A DNA stretch of 64,000 nucleotides from Thalassotalea mangrovi (GCF_005116735.1 NZ_SWDB01000003.1:62001-126000); one strand, 5' to 3'; positions 35,003 to 44,130 are shown, counted from the first letter of the stretch. The notes: a model not told the origin generated them from the sequence alone. Program-made: numbers and translations.

Positions 35003-35634
35003 ATAGACTCGCCGACTACCTCCCGGGTCTTGTTATATACCTCATTAAACCAGGCGGTAAATTGTTTAGAAGACTGGTTTAGGGCATTGTCAATTTGGGT
35101 TTCGCTCCACCAACGACAATCCATGACTTCGTCCGGGTTGGCCGAAAATTCAAGAGTTGGACACTCGCAGATCAGGATATGATCATACTCGTGCTCGGTG
35201 AGGTGATTATCGAGTCTGGCTTTATAAATTATATGACCAATACCAGTGAAATTGAGGGGTTGCACAATGCCCAGTTCCTCATCGATACGACGCGTCGCCG
35301 CCTGAGTAATTGATTCACCATCTCGAGGATGAGAACAGACGGTGTTACTCCACAACCCACCACTATGGTATTTATGGCGAGCCCGTCGTTGTAATAAATA
35401 CTCAATCCCCTGATTGGTGAGCCGGAACAGCATGACTGAAAAAGCCAAATGTAAATCGCCATCAAGATGAGCCTGCAATTTGCCTTTTAGCCCGACAGGT
35501 TTACCTGATTCATTTGCTAACACTACCTGCTCTTGTCGGTCATCCACAACAATCTGCCGTTCAATTAACTTCGTATTTATTAAGTGTAGTCGGCTACAGC
35601 GGCTATGCTTATACCGATGCCATGTGCGAGTCAT
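34996..35634 (-). CDS. idi: Isopentenyl-diphosphate delta-isomerase (Nudix type)
   Basis: A type 1 IPP isomerase, which interconverts IPP and DMAPP. Visible are the AFSVMLFR start of the Nudix fold, the active-site Cys in SNTVCSHPRDGES, the Nudix-like Glu segment ATRRIDEELGI, and the EHEYDHILI metal-binding Glu segment; it also ends with a Trp-rich FTAWFNEVY motif. The ORF is open to 35691, but family members begin near the VVDDRQEQVVLAN segment. The ATG at 35634 with a GGA before it is chosen; it still leaves about 27 unusual residues, so the true start may be a rarer codon further in. Confidence 0.88.
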   Translation of the reverse strand: MTRTWHRYKHSRCSRLHLINTKLIERQIVVDDRQEQVVLANESGKPVGLKGKLQAHLDGDLHLAFSVMLFRLTNQGIEYLLQRRARHKYHSGGLWSNTVCSHPRDGESITQAATRRIDEELGIVQPLNFTGIGHIIYKARLDNHLTEHEYDHILICECPTLEFSANPDEVMDCRWWSETQIDNALNQSSKQFTAWFNEVYNKTREVVGESIY

Positions 35635-35709
35635 TAGATTCCATTGAGCAGGAATAATGACCCCACTCCGATATGGATCAGTGATTATCATTAGTTTGAG
35701 GAAGTAGTT

Positions 35710-36000
35710 ATGTCCAAGTTTAATCGTCGTGCTTTTCTGAGGTTGTCGTCAGCTTCGGTAATTGGGGTGACCTTAGGTGGGATATCACTAAGAAGTTACG
35801 GAGCGGAGCAGGTGGATCCCGAAGACCCAACCGCTAAAGCCCTTAAGTACGTTCACAAGTCTGAGGTTGAAGGGAAAAATTGTGCAAACTGCACCCATTT
35901 GCAGGCCGGTGATGATCCACAATGGAAACCCTGTGCTTTGTTCCCTGGTAAACTAGTCAACAAAGACGGCTGGTGTAGTGCCTGGATGGCGAAGGCCTAA
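35710..36000 (+). CDS. High-potential iron-sulfur protein (HiPIP)
   Basis: A 96-residue protein with a twin-arginine signal (NRRAFLR at residues 5-11, hydrophobic core to about 30), so it is exported folded with its cluster. The mature part has the four cysteines of HiPIPs at 58, 61, 75 and 89 (spacing CANC, then KPCALF and GWCSAW) and the characteristic aromatic residues around them. HiPIPs carry one 4Fe-4S cluster and act as periplasmic electron carriers. A GAGGAAG site precedes the ATG. Its stop overlaps the stop of the convergent AstE-like gene. The partner reductase or oxidase is not in the immediate neighbourhood. Confidence 0.92.
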   Translation: MSKFNRRAFLRLSSASVIGVTLGGISLRSYGAEQVDPEDPTAKALKYVHKSEVEGKNCANCTHLQAGDDPQWKPCALFPGKLVNKDGWCSAWMAKA

Positions 36001-37145
36001 GCCTGGGGCAGTATCACCGCATAGAGCAGGCAATCGGATAGGGCGATATCCGTGCGGTTGGTGATCATAAACAGGTGTAGCTTTGTAGAGCATCGGATTT
36101 CACCGTGTTGCAGGTGAAACAGTTCATCGATGCGCTCCTGACCATGCTCATCTGTTGCTGTCAGGCTGTTAAAACCCTCTTCACTTGCCCAACCGAGTAA
36201 TTGCCCAGGGTGCCAGTCAGCGAAATTGTATGCATCGATATTTGCCATCAGGGTAATATCGTCTTTTGGCTGTTTACTGTTGCTGTATCCAAGCCGGACA
36301 GCCTTATCTTTTCTCACTTCGAGGCGAATTGGCTGGTCGAGGATGACCGCTGGTTCACTGTCAATGCGAAGTTCTGACAGTGGTGTGTGCATCAACCGAT
36401 GAATACCTGTGTAAGCGGTTTGATTCGCTAATTCATCGCCGGTACCGCCACATTCGATAGTGACACAGGGAAAGTCAAACTCCAACTCAAACAGAGCACC
36501 AACATTTAGCTGTGAGCGCACAATAAAGGGACTAAATTGCTGGCAAAGCAGGGTGTGATTGTGCGTTAAATGGCGGGTTACAGCAAACGCCGGGCTGGCA
36601 CCGGAAGTGTTATGTAAATCGAGTAGCCAGCGCGGTTTTAGGGTATTTACGAAGTAAAATATTTTAAATGCCAATAATTCCGGAAGCATAAGTTTAGTCG
36701 ATCCACCCGATTGGCCATCAATACTTGCGTTGCTCTGTGCAAGGGCGTAATTCGCCGCCCAGGTTTGCAGGTTACTGATTTTAAAACAGCGGTTCAGATC
36801 CGCTTCATTAGGCAGCATTCGATGATAAAACTTTGGTGGCGTTGTCGCAACGCGAACGGATGCAACCAGGATATAGGTATCACAATAAGGGGTTGGCTGT
36901 GTATCGAGTAAACGTCGTAAGGCTTCAACCCCAGACGTTTCATTGCCATGTAGTAAGGTAGTGAAAATCTGTGGCTTGCCGCTTGCTGCGGATTTATCTG
37001 CAGCAAAGCGAACCACAAAAGGTTCACCATCAAACTGGGCAATAAAATCGTCCAGGTTTATTCCTGCAGACAGTTGCCTGGCCTGATAAAGTTTAAATCC
37101 ATGCAGAATTTGAAAAGCGGTGGCTGTATGTTTGATGTCGTTCAT
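35997..37145 (-). CDS. AstE/aspartoacylase-like zinc deacylase
   Basis: A 382-residue member of the succinylglutamate desuccinylase/aspartoacylase family of zinc carboxypeptidase-like enzymes. The zinc-site motif HGNETSG (H66, E69 from the chosen start) and the later LDLHNTSG with a second His are intact. It would hydrolyse an amide bond to an acidic amino acid. The ATG at 37145 overlaps the stop of the upstream GCS2-like ligase in an ATGA arrangement, which shows translational coupling and decides the start over the ATG at 37163. E. coli AstE is shorter (about 320) and sits in an arginine operon, so this is a different branch. Confidence 0.83.
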   Translation of the reverse strand: MNDIKHTATAFQILHGFKLYQARQLSAGINLDDFIAQFDGEPFVVRFAADKSAASGKPQIFTTLLHGNETSGVEALRRLLDTQPTPYCDTYILVASVRVATTPPKFYHRMLPNEADLNRCFKISNLQTWAANYALAQSNASIDGQSGGSTKLMLPELLAFKIFYFVNTLKPRWLLDLHNTSGASPAFAVTRHLTHNHTLLCQQFSPFIVRSQLNVGALFELEFDFPCVTIECGGTGDELANQTAYTGIHRLMHTPLSELRIDSEPAVILDQPIRLEVRKDKAVRLGYSNSKQPKDDITLMANIDAYNFADWHPGQLLGWASEEGFNSLTATDEHGQERIDELFHLQHGEIRCSTKLHLFMITNRTDIALSDCLLYAVILPQA

Positions 37146-38620
37146 GGCGCAGTCACAGTCCATTCACTAACCGGAATATCCTGGTGCTGATAGTTCAGGT
37201 AGGTTTTCAGCATCGCCTGTAATGCCTGATGCTGCGGTAAAGTTTCGACATTTCTGGCGAGCTGCATTCGTTGCCAGTGCGCCCCTGAAGTTTGTGCCTG
37301 CCAGCGTTTTTCAAAGATGGTCAGCCAACGTGTTGCTTCGAAATCATCCACGCCAAGCTTTTTTAGGCCGTCTTTTGCGCTCGGCCACAATTGGCTGAGA
37401 ATATCATTGGGCGAACATTCTTTGAGGCCAAATCCATCGGATTTTGGCCAGATCAATCGCGCATTCATCCCGTGTTTCGCCGCTCGATAAAAATTATACT
37501 CGGCATATTTAAATGGTAATTTAACCAGGTATTGTTCGATATTTTCTGCCAGGCCAAATGCGAGGCCAGCCATCACCGCAGCATTTGCCACCATGTCAGA
37601 GATCGTTGGGCCGGCTGGCAATGTTCGCAATTCTATTCGTAAATGGCCATTTTCATGGTGATCATAAATTCCTCGGTTCCAGCTCCAGACCGTTCCCTGA
37701 TGCAACTGCAACTCTTCAAGTTTTGCTGTATTTTCCCCAGAGGTATCCGGAGTGTCATAAATTTGTGCAAAAATGGGTTCGTACAAATGCACATTACTGG
37801 CGAATAACTCCCAAATACCATGTCGGTTCCACTCTTGTCCGTAGACAACTCTGGGCGGAAATCGCCACTCTTTATGACCGCGCCTGGTATCGATGGATTG
37901 TTTAAACAAGGCTATCCGGGTTTCATCCCACAATCGGTGGCCGAGTAATGTCGGAGAGTTCGCACTATAGGCCAGTACGGGGGCAGTGATGAGTTGTACA
38001 GCATTATAAATGTTGGAAAATTGCTGAGTTGGAACCCTAAGGTGCAGCTGGAATGAGGTTCCCGCACCCTCAAAAGCAATGGACTCAGTGGTGATATTTA
38101 ACGGGTCTTCGCCGTCAATATTTAACTGAAATGGTTCACCGCGTTTTTTAAGTAATTTCGCTGAAAAAAGCTTGTAACGCTGCATATTGGAGAGCACCTG
38201 GTTATTAAGGTCGTCTTTATCCAACGTCGGCAGAATGCCGATGCTAACCAGTTCTGTATTATGTTGTCTGGCGCATTCATTAACGTCTCGAATCGCCGAT
38301 TTTATTTCTGCGGCGAGATTGGTGAACGGGTTACCCTGACTGAGTTGCGGCGTTAAGTTGAATTCAAGATTGTAGCGGTTTAACTCTAGCGAAAGTCGGG
38401 GGTCCTGACTCTGCTCAAGTAGTTGTTGATTTGTGTAGCTTGCTTTACCCCTGGTATCGATAATATTGGTTTCCAGCTCTGCGCCAATACTTAATGGACC
38501 GTCTCCAAACCCAGGCTGCTCAGTAATCTCCTGTAATAAGTCGAGTTGTTGGTGTAATCGTTGCCGGAACAGTCCCCGGTCCTGATCTTCGGGACGGCTG
38601 GATATTTCTCTGCCCATCAC
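37142..38620 (-). CDS. GCS2-family carboxylate-amine ligase
   Basis: A 492-residue protein resembling glutamate-cysteine ligase type 2 (GCS2/YbdK-like). The IGAELETNIID segment near residue 45 holds the metal-binding glutamates, LELNRYNLEFNLTP the next conserved strand, and later RIELRTLPAGPT (about 330) another active-site stretch. These enzymes join an amino acid to a carboxylate with ATP. A true gshA exists at 5918, so this protein is probably not needed for glutathione. It is coupled by ATGA overlap to an AstE-like deacylase: ligase and amidase in one operon suggests making and breaking of an acyl- or glutamyl-amide. The actual substrates are unknown. Confidence 0.75.
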   Translation of the reverse strand: MMGREISSRPEDQDRGLFRQRLHQQLDLLQEITEQPGFGDGPLSIGAELETNIIDTRGKASYTNQQLLEQSQDPRLSLELNRYNLEFNLTPQLSQGNPFTNLAAEIKSAIRDVNECARQHNTELVSIGILPTLDKDDLNNQVLSNMQRYKLFSAKLLKKRGEPFQLNIDGEDPLNITTESIAFEGAGTSFQLHLRVPTQQFSNIYNAVQLITAPVLAYSANSPTLLGHRLWDETRIALFKQSIDTRRGHKEWRFPPRVVYGQEWNRHGIWELFASNVHLYEPIFAQIYDTPDTSGENTAKLEELQLHQGTVWSWNRGIYDHHENGHLRIELRTLPAGPTISDMVANAAVMAGLAFGLAENIEQYLVKLPFKYAEYNFYRAAKHGMNARLIWPKSDGFGLKECSPNDILSQLWPSAKDGLKKLGVDDFEATRWLTIFEKRWQAQTSGAHWQRMQLARNVETLPQHQALQAMLKTYLNYQHQDIPVSEWTVTAP

Positions 38621-39204
38621 TAACCCTCTTGGTTGTTAATTATTATCGACAGTTTCGTCATTTCTGAATAACCGTTTTGACGCAAGCTAAGCGTATGTAT
38701 CTATCAGTATAATTGTTGTAGATAATTGCAATAGGCAATCACCTGTTAAAATCATCATAAAGCATTCATTGTTAACTTTATGATAAATTTGACTTTGCTT
38801 TGATTTGGATCATATTCCATCCTTCAGGCCACCTGATGAACTATAATCATAGAGCGTGTTGACCTTTGCTGGACGAACTTTGTTCAATAACGATTAATTG
38901 TCGCTCCAATCATTGAGTCTACAAAAAAGCTTATTGTATGAAATGTACCATTGAATTCTGCGAACAGCGTTTGTTTTGAATCTGGCCTGCGTTTTTTCTC
39001 TTTACCGTACAATAAGTACGCTAAAGGGAAAAACCCTTGCCCATATCCCAAACAACTCGCTGCAAAATTGACCTTCAAAGATAAACACGCTCTAGTAAAC
39101 TCGAACGGCAGAATAAGCTTTCTGGCCCTTGCTGATAACATCAATGCTCATATGGCTCGGAAGCTTTTCTCGCCGATCTGTTCCATGTGTGTCAGGAGGT
39201 AGCT
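38621..39204. other. Intergenic region containing a MITE-like element
   Basis: 584 bases between the GCS2-like gene (minus) and ybaK-like gene (plus). AT-rich sequence near 38640-38850 should hold the promoter of the GCS2/AstE pair. The element at 38852-39092 is listed separately. No coding sequence is supported. Confidence 0.6.
38852..39092. mobile_element. MITE-like element, 241 bp, with terminal inverted repeats and TA flanks
   Basis: The ends form imperfect inverted repeats of about 20 bases: GAGCGTGTTGACCTTTG at the left and the complement of GAGCGTGTTTATCTTTG at the right. Both ends are flanked by TA (38850-38851 and 39093-39094), the target-site pattern of IS630/Tc1-mariner elements. 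The interior has a further imperfect hairpin around TTTCTCTTTACCGTAC / GTACGCTAAAGGGAAA near 38990-39035. It holds no transposase. It could be a MITE or a deletion derivative of a full insertion sequence elsewhere in the genome. Confidence 0.65.
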
Positions 39205-39684
39205 ATGACAATTGCATCAACACTGGAATCTTATTTACACGACCACCATATTCCTTTTCAAAGCGTGGTTCACCCTCACAGTAGTAGCTCAATATCTACC
39301 GCAATTTCTGCGAACGTACCCTTGCAAAATATTGCTAAAGCAGTGGTGTTAAAAGACCACGAAGGACGTCGGTTGTTGGCGGTATTGCCAGCAAGCTTTA
39401 AAATCAGCTTGTCTGCGCTTAATGACGAATTACTGGCAACTTACCGGCTGGCCCGGGAGCAGGAAGTTTATAAAATGTTCAGCGATTGTGAGCATGGCGC
39501 TATTCCGGCACTAGGGGCTGCTTACAATATGAATACCGTATGTGAACAAGTTCTAGATGATATGGAACATGTCTATATCGAAGCTGGCGACCATCAGACC
39601 CTGATAAAAATCGATAAAGCTCACTTCCAAGATCTGATGAAAGACAGTAAGCATTTACACTTTAGTCGCCAGGTGATTCACTAA
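39205..39684 (+). CDS. YbaK/ProX-type aminoacyl-tRNA deacylase domain protein
   Basis: A 159-residue protein of the YbaK/prolyl-tRNA synthetase-associated domain family, which hydrolyses mischarged tRNAs in trans. The core segment NIAKAVVLKDHEGRRLLAVLPA contains the conserved lysine, and the GAIPALG motif near residue 100 is typical. The ATG at 39205 has AGGAGG 7 bases upstream, which decides it over an in-frame start at 39187. Which mischarged tRNA it edits is not clear. It is convergent with the phospholipase D-like lipoprotein. Confidence 0.82.
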   Translation: MTIASTLESYLHDHHIPFQSVVHPHSSSSISTAISANVPLQNIAKAVVLKDHEGRRLLAVLPASFKISLSALNDELLATYRLAREQEVYKMFSDCEHGAIPALGAAYNMNTVCEQVLDDMEHVYIEAGDHQTLIKIDKAHFQDLMKDSKHLHFSRQVIH

Positions 39685-39723
39685 TTGTAAGATAAGAGTG
39701 AAAGGTGGAAGGTGGAAGTAGTT

Positions 39724-39749
39724 GAGCAGACAGCTATTGCTGTCTGCTC
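39724..39749. terminator. Hairpin between convergent genes
   Basis: A perfect 11-bp stem GAGCAGACAGC / GCTGTCTGCTC with a TATT loop in the 77-base gap between two convergent genes. No long T-run on either side; it could serve both directions. Confidence 0.6.
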
Positions 39750-39761
39750 TTCAGGATGCTT

Positions 39762-41615
39762 TTATAACTGCCACTTAATACCGGTGAAGATGATTTTGCT
39801 GTATACGCTACGCTGGCTGCGCGCCGAAAATCCTTCCATACCCTCCATGTCCCGGACTTTTTTACGCATCGCAAACCAGTCAGGTTCGCCCCATAGGTAA
39901 CAGCGCTTTTTTAAACCTTCAAAAATCTGATCTAATTCGGTATTTACCTCAGGGCCGAGCATGAAATATCCCATCTCATTGTTAATAAAACGAGAGCGGT
40001 AGTCGAGGTTGGTGGTACCGACGAAAGAAACATTATTGGTGACGATAAATTTAGCGTGCAACTTACCGTAGGTCGTATCACCTCCTATCAGGTCCGAGTC
40101 CAATCGGCCAAGCTGATAGATTTTAATTCGTGGGTTTTTGATGGCATTTTGAAATTTGTCTGACTGAATAAATTCCGGATTCTCTTCACTGACCTCCAGG
40201 TCATCCTGCCACTGGTCAATCATAGCGGGGTCATGCATTAATAATCGAGGAACCATTTCCATATCGATGATCGACTGAGTCATGAAGTTATCGGAAGACA
40301 TCACAGAGTTGGTGATTACTTCTATGGTTCGCTCGGGGTCTTGTGCCAGCCATTTCTGCATGCGTTCCATTTCCTGGTAGCGGCCATCTTTTTCTTCAGG
40401 TTCTTCATTGGCGAGAAAAATGTAGGGAGATACAATTCTCACGTGCTTGACGTTGTACTTGGTGCTGCCTAGTTCATCAAGGATTTCAACGATAGAGTTA
40501 GGGTTTCTGCCCTGCACTTCGGCATAGCTTTCGAATAACTCCCAGCTGACAATGTTAGCCATTTCATGGGCAAGCTTTAATTTAGACGGGTGAAAATCAC
40601 GGTTTATCTCTTCGGCAATTTGCGCGTATGCAGGCGCAAATATCGGCCCTTTTTTAAGCTCATCGAGAGATTCGATTAACTTCTCCTGTTGTCCTTTGTA
40701 AGGTAACCAGACGCTTAGGTTTTTGTTGCCATCATGGCTGTAGAGTACGGTCAGGTACAACTCTGATACCCGGGAGATGGTAAGGGGGGAGCCATCTTTT
40801 GCTTTTTTATGGGTTTGCAATAGTTCTTCACGGGACATATCCGGGTTTCGGATCAGAATCTCCAAATCCTGGAAGGTATCTTTATTAACCTCACCATTTT
40901 CATCGATTCCATAATAGTGCAGGGATATATTTCTGCCGCCTGTCATCACATAGGCATTTTCTGGCGAGTTTCCGTCGACCACGAGCAGCTTGTCGTGAGA
41001 GCGGCGGTTAATGTTAACAAAAATTTTCGATACGGCATTAAAGATTAAAACCTGAACCCGGGCTCGCTTATTGGTCAGGTTACCATCAGGGGCGCGAATA
41101 AAACCTGCTTCATCGGCACATCGTAAAAGCCCTTTTAATTCCTCGTGTCGCATGTCCGCCGATCCCAGTGAGTCAATCATCAGCCTGACGTCTACCCCAC
41201 GCTTGACGGCATTACAAAGTGCGCCAAGGATAGCATAACCCGCTAAATCGTTATCGAAGATGTAATAGGTTGCGTCGACCGTGTATTTAGCGTTCTCAAT
41301 AAGCCATATTTTCATAGCCAGTGAATTCACACCATCTTTAATGGTCGGGCCGATCACCTTAACCTGGCCTTCAAGAATTGGAATATCAGCATCAATTCCC
41401 AACTGCAAAGGGTTATCTTTTAGCTCATCGGTACTTCGCCAGCGTCGTTGATCATAATACTTATTGATAACGTCATTATCGTTGGCTTGCGCCTGCTCAC
41501 ACTGATAAAGCTTGTATTGCGGTGGGCAGTAATCATCAGGTTGTGATGAACAACCCAGCAAAGAAACGAATAAAATAAAGCAGAGAAGAGGTAGCCTTAG
41601 AGGTAATATCCCCAT
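39762..41615 (-). CDS. Phospholipase D-like lipoprotein
   Basis: A 617-residue protein with a lipoprotein signal (lipobox LLGC, Cys at residue 22). It has two PLD-type domains. The first HKD motif is complete (HDKLLVVD, followed by a GGRN segment); the second reads HAKFIVTN, with Asn where Asp is usual, followed by GTTNLDYRS. The pattern resembles cardiolipin-synthase-like proteins (YmdC/ClsC), which move phosphatidyl groups, but those are not usually lipoproteins. The location would be the periplasmic face of the inner or outer membrane. The Asp-to-Asn change may reduce or alter activity. No partner genes are adjacent. Confidence 0.82.
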   Translation of the reverse strand: MGILPLRLPLLCFILFVSLLGCSSQPDDYCPPQYKLYQCEQAQANDNDVINKYYDQRRWRSTDELKDNPLQLGIDADIPILEGQVKVIGPTIKDGVNSLAMKIWLIENAKYTVDATYYIFDNDLAGYAILGALCNAVKRGVDVRLMIDSLGSADMRHEELKGLLRCADEAGFIRAPDGNLTNKRARVQVLIFNAVSKIFVNINRRSHDKLLVVDGNSPENAYVMTGGRNISLHYYGIDENGEVNKDTFQDLEILIRNPDMSREELLQTHKKAKDGSPLTISRVSELYLTVLYSHDGNKNLSVWLPYKGQQEKLIESLDELKKGPIFAPAYAQIAEEINRDFHPSKLKLAHEMANIVSWELFESYAEVQGRNPNSIVEILDELGSTKYNVKHVRIVSPYIFLANEEPEEKDGRYQEMERMQKWLAQDPERTIEVITNSVMSSDNFMTQSIIDMEMVPRLLMHDPAMIDQWQDDLEVSEENPEFIQSDKFQNAIKNPRIKIYQLGRLDSDLIGGDTTYGKLHAKFIVTNNVSFVGTTNLDYRSRFINNEMGYFMLGPEVNTELDQIFEGLKKRCYLWGEPDWFAMRKKVRDMEGMEGFSARSQRSVYSKIIFTGIKWQL

Positions 41616-41854
41616 AATTTCACCCTTTGGCGATGTAATTATCGCTTGTTATTCAATGGACTTACTTGAGGGGCACTTCTGTCGTCCTCAGGCAACAATG
41701 CTGCCAAGTTTTATCCAGATTATGAATCTGCAGATAATGCAACACCCCTCACTAAGCTTAGACGTGAAATGTGGAAATGGAAAAGTTAGGGGGGGGAATC
41801 CGGCTGTTGTTGCCGTTAAATCAAAACAACCGGATACTTGGGTGTAATTGTGGC

Positions 41855-42091
41855 TTATTTTTCTTTAAACCAGGCGATTTCATTGCATTGGTAGGAGCTG
41901 CTCAGAAACTCCATTAACAGGGCTTTTTCTTTAAGGCGCTTTGCTTCCTGACGACATTCATCAAGTGTCGTGTAGGTACCTATTTCAGCAACTTGTCGAC
42001 TTTCGGCGTCGAGTTTTACCAGTTGAAAGTGATCGCCAACGACTTGATGAACAAGATAGGCAATCGCGGTCAGCACAATTAAATCTTTCAT
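41855..42091 (-). CDS. Small exported or membrane-tethered protein of unknown function
   Basis: A 78-residue protein with a short hydrophobic N-terminus (residues 3-18), then a polar part with the pattern GTYTTLDECRQEAKRLKEKA and two cysteines (in DECRQ and YQCNE). That pattern, an aspartate-glutamate-cysteine helix after a strand and a second cysteine before the end, looks like small secreted proteins with one disulfide. A GGAGTG ribosome binding site lies about 7 bases before the ATG, which supports a real gene. No function can be given. Confidence 0.65.
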   Translation of the reverse strand: MKDLIVLTAIAYLVHQVVGDHFQLVKLDAESRQVAEIGTYTTLDECRQEAKRLKEKALLMEFLSSSYQCNEIAWFKEK

Positions 42092-42254
42092 ATCACATCA
42101 CTCCGTGAATGGATTGCTCAAGGAATTTATACCAATTCCAATTAGTTTACCGTGATGAATAAAAACTGCTGTTAACAATGTGTAATCTTTTGGTTGTTTT
42201 TTGTTGAATGAATATTAGGCAGCTGTTTAAGGCAGGGGCGCTGTTACTGGGCTA

Positions 42255-43430
42255 CTAGTTTACCAAACCCAAGGGCAACACAATGCTTGCCCGGGCACCG
42301 CCTATGGGGCTTTGACTTTTAACGAGTTTTCCTTCGTGACGCTTAATAATGGACTCGACAATGTATAAACCAAGTCCGAAACCTGTGGTTGTTCCCTGGT
42401 TGTTGGTCCGCTGCCTGGCAGCATTAAAGCCCGGGCCATCGTCGTCTATATGAAACCATATTTGTCGCTCGTCAAACTCGACACTTAACTGAATCCGGGT
42501 ATTGGCATAGCGCAGGGAATTGTTAATTAAGTTCGATAGCGCAAGTTCAAGTTGGGCACGATTAGCCGCGATGGCTTTGGTGTCAGCCACGGTCTGAAAT
42601 TGTACCGGAATTTCGAGGTTTTGATATTTATTGCTTAGCACTTCAAGCAGTGTGTTTAACTGCAGAGGTTGCAAATACCCCTGATCAAGCTGTTGCGAAC
42701 GACTAAATTCCATATAGTCTGTGGCAAGGGTTTCTAGTTCGGCAATATCGGCTCGCATTCGTTGCAAGTGCTTATCCTCGATATTTCCTTCCAGGCGCTT
42801 GAGAACAAACTTCATGCGTGCGAGCGGCGTACGAACTTCATGAGCGATGATTTTTGCTAAATCCCGGTGTAATTCGACAAACTCAACCAGGCGGCTACTC
42901 ATGGTGTAAAGGGCGTGCGCTAACGGGTAGACCGTTGATTTTTTATTGATGGTAAGTGGCTGCGGCTTTTGGTTTTCACCAAATTCATTGGCACATTTTT
43001 GTAGATAGGCCAGATCACGAAACATCGGCCACATTAACAGCAGAAATACTACAGCCAGGGCACTGTAAAAAAACAGGACCATGAAGTTATCATCGACAGG
43101 TTCCGGCGTTAAGGCGATGGGCCCCCATTGAATGAATCTTTCGCTGTCGTGGTTACGAAGATAATACATTTGCTCATTTACCGCGAAGGCAATGGTCTGC
43201 TCGGCATTTATTTGCGCGAGTATGTCATCGGATAACTGAATATTGGCTTTTTTAATGAACCTGAACGCTGCTGGATTGCTGCTATTATGCGCTGCAAACA
43301 CATCTTCTACGGGAATATTATATTGCACCGGCGGTGCATAGAATTGTTGATAGAGTTGGCTAAAACTGAAAAATAATGCAAATACCGCCAATAAGATGAA
43401 CAGGTAAAAACGGATAAAGTGACTATGCAT
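42255..43430 (-). CDS. Sensor histidine kinase (RstB-like)
   Basis: A 391-residue membrane sensor kinase: helix 1 (about 7-28), a periplasmic region of about 85 residues, helix 2 (about 116-137), then the dimerisation domain with the phospho-acceptor H197 in IIAHEVRTPLARMKF, and the ATPase domain with N-box (LSNLINNSLRYA), DDDGPGF G1 and GFGLGLYIV G2. It overlaps the response regulator gene by 8 bases and forms a pair with it. The operon also encodes MipA/OmpV and DUF3019 proteins, so the signal is probably an envelope condition. No known ligand-binding domain is seen in the sensor part. Confidence 0.92.
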   Translation of the reverse strand: MHSHFIRFYLFILLAVFALFFSFSQLYQQFYAPPVQYNIPVEDVFAAHNSSNPAAFRFIKKANIQLSDDILAQINAEQTIAFAVNEQMYYLRNHDSERFIQWGPIALTPEPVDDNFMVLFFYSALAVVFLLLMWPMFRDLAYLQKCANEFGENQKPQPLTINKKSTVYPLAHALYTMSSRLVEFVELHRDLAKIIAHEVRTPLARMKFVLKRLEGNIEDKHLQRMRADIAELETLATDYMEFSRSQQLDQGYLQPLQLNTLLEVLSNKYQNLEIPVQFQTVADTKAIAANRAQLELALSNLINNSLRYANTRIQLSVEFDERQIWFHIDDDGPGFNAARQRTNNQGTTTGFGLGLYIVESIIKRHEGKLVKSQSPIGGARASIVLPLGLVN

Positions 43431-44130
43431 TATTCAGATGTGCCCAGTACTTAAATACATAGCCTTTATTACGAACCGATATTATTGTTAATTCTTCAAG
43501 TCCTACGCTAATCAATTTCTTGCGCAGACGACTAATGCGTAAGTCTGCAGCGCGATCTTTACCATCATAACTGCGACCAATCACATCTTCGAACAGGCTG
43601 TCACGGTTTATAATGTCATCACCACGTTGGGCAAAATACCAGAAAATTTCAAATTCCTGTGCGGTCAGATCCAACGCTTTACCGTAATAGGTGACTTGTG
43701 CTGTTGCTTTATCGAGATAAAGATTGCCCAAAGTTAATGTGGTTGCCTGAGTCCTTCGCTCAACCACGCGGATATTGGCGCGAATCCTGGCAAGCAAAAC
43801 TTCCGGGTCTACTGGCTTTAAAATATAATCAGCGGCACCCGCATTTAGCCCTTTAACTTGTGACGAGCTATCGGTCATTGCGGTGAGGAATAAGATCGGC
43901 ACGTGAGGTTGTGTCGACAACTCAGGTAACAGATCAAAGCCATTGGTATCCGGCAACATAATATCGCATAAAATCAGGTCAAAGGCCTGGCGTTTAATTT
44001 GCGTTAACGCGTCATGTCCATTGTCGGCCCAGGTGACCCGAAACTCAAAATCATTGAGGTAATCACTAACCAACTCCGCGAGCGGCTGATCATCTTCAAT
44101 AAGGAGAATTGTGTAGGTTTTGGCAGTCAT
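43423..44130 (-). CDS. OmpR-family response regulator
   Basis: A 235-residue regulator. The receiver domain (1-120) has the acidic pair EDD at 12-14, the phosphorylated Asp at D56 (CDIMLPD), a Thr in LFLTAM and Lys in YILKPVD. The C-terminal winged helix (about 135-232) is of OmpR type, with the ADLRISRLRKKL recognition helix and the VRNKGYVF wing. It is the partner of the following kinase. Its ATG overlaps the stop of the DUF3019 gene (TAATG). It probably controls this operon through the mipA promoter, where TTATCTGAG occurs twice. Confidence 0.93.
   Translation of the reverse strand: MTAKTYTILLIEDDQPLAELVSDYLNDFEFRVTWADNGHDALTQIKRQAFDLILCDIMLPDTNGFDLLPELSTQPHVPILFLTAMTDSSSQVKGLNAGAADYILKPVDPEVLLARIRANIRVVERRTQATTLTLGNLYLDKATAQVTYYGKALDLTAQEFEIFWYFAQRGDDIINRDSLFEDVIGRSYDGKDRAADLRISRLRKKLISVGLEELTIISVRNKGYVFKYWAHLNNA

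Noticed and set aside
37142..38620. Second gene for glutathione synthesis
   Set aside because: GCS2-type similarity alone does not show glutamate-cysteine ligation; a canonical gshA is present and the coupling with a deacylase argues for another substrate.
38884..39144. Minus-strand open frame of 86 codons across the MITE-like element
   Set aside because: It runs through the inverted repeats and out of the element, has no ribosome binding site and I could not recognise transposase motifs in it.
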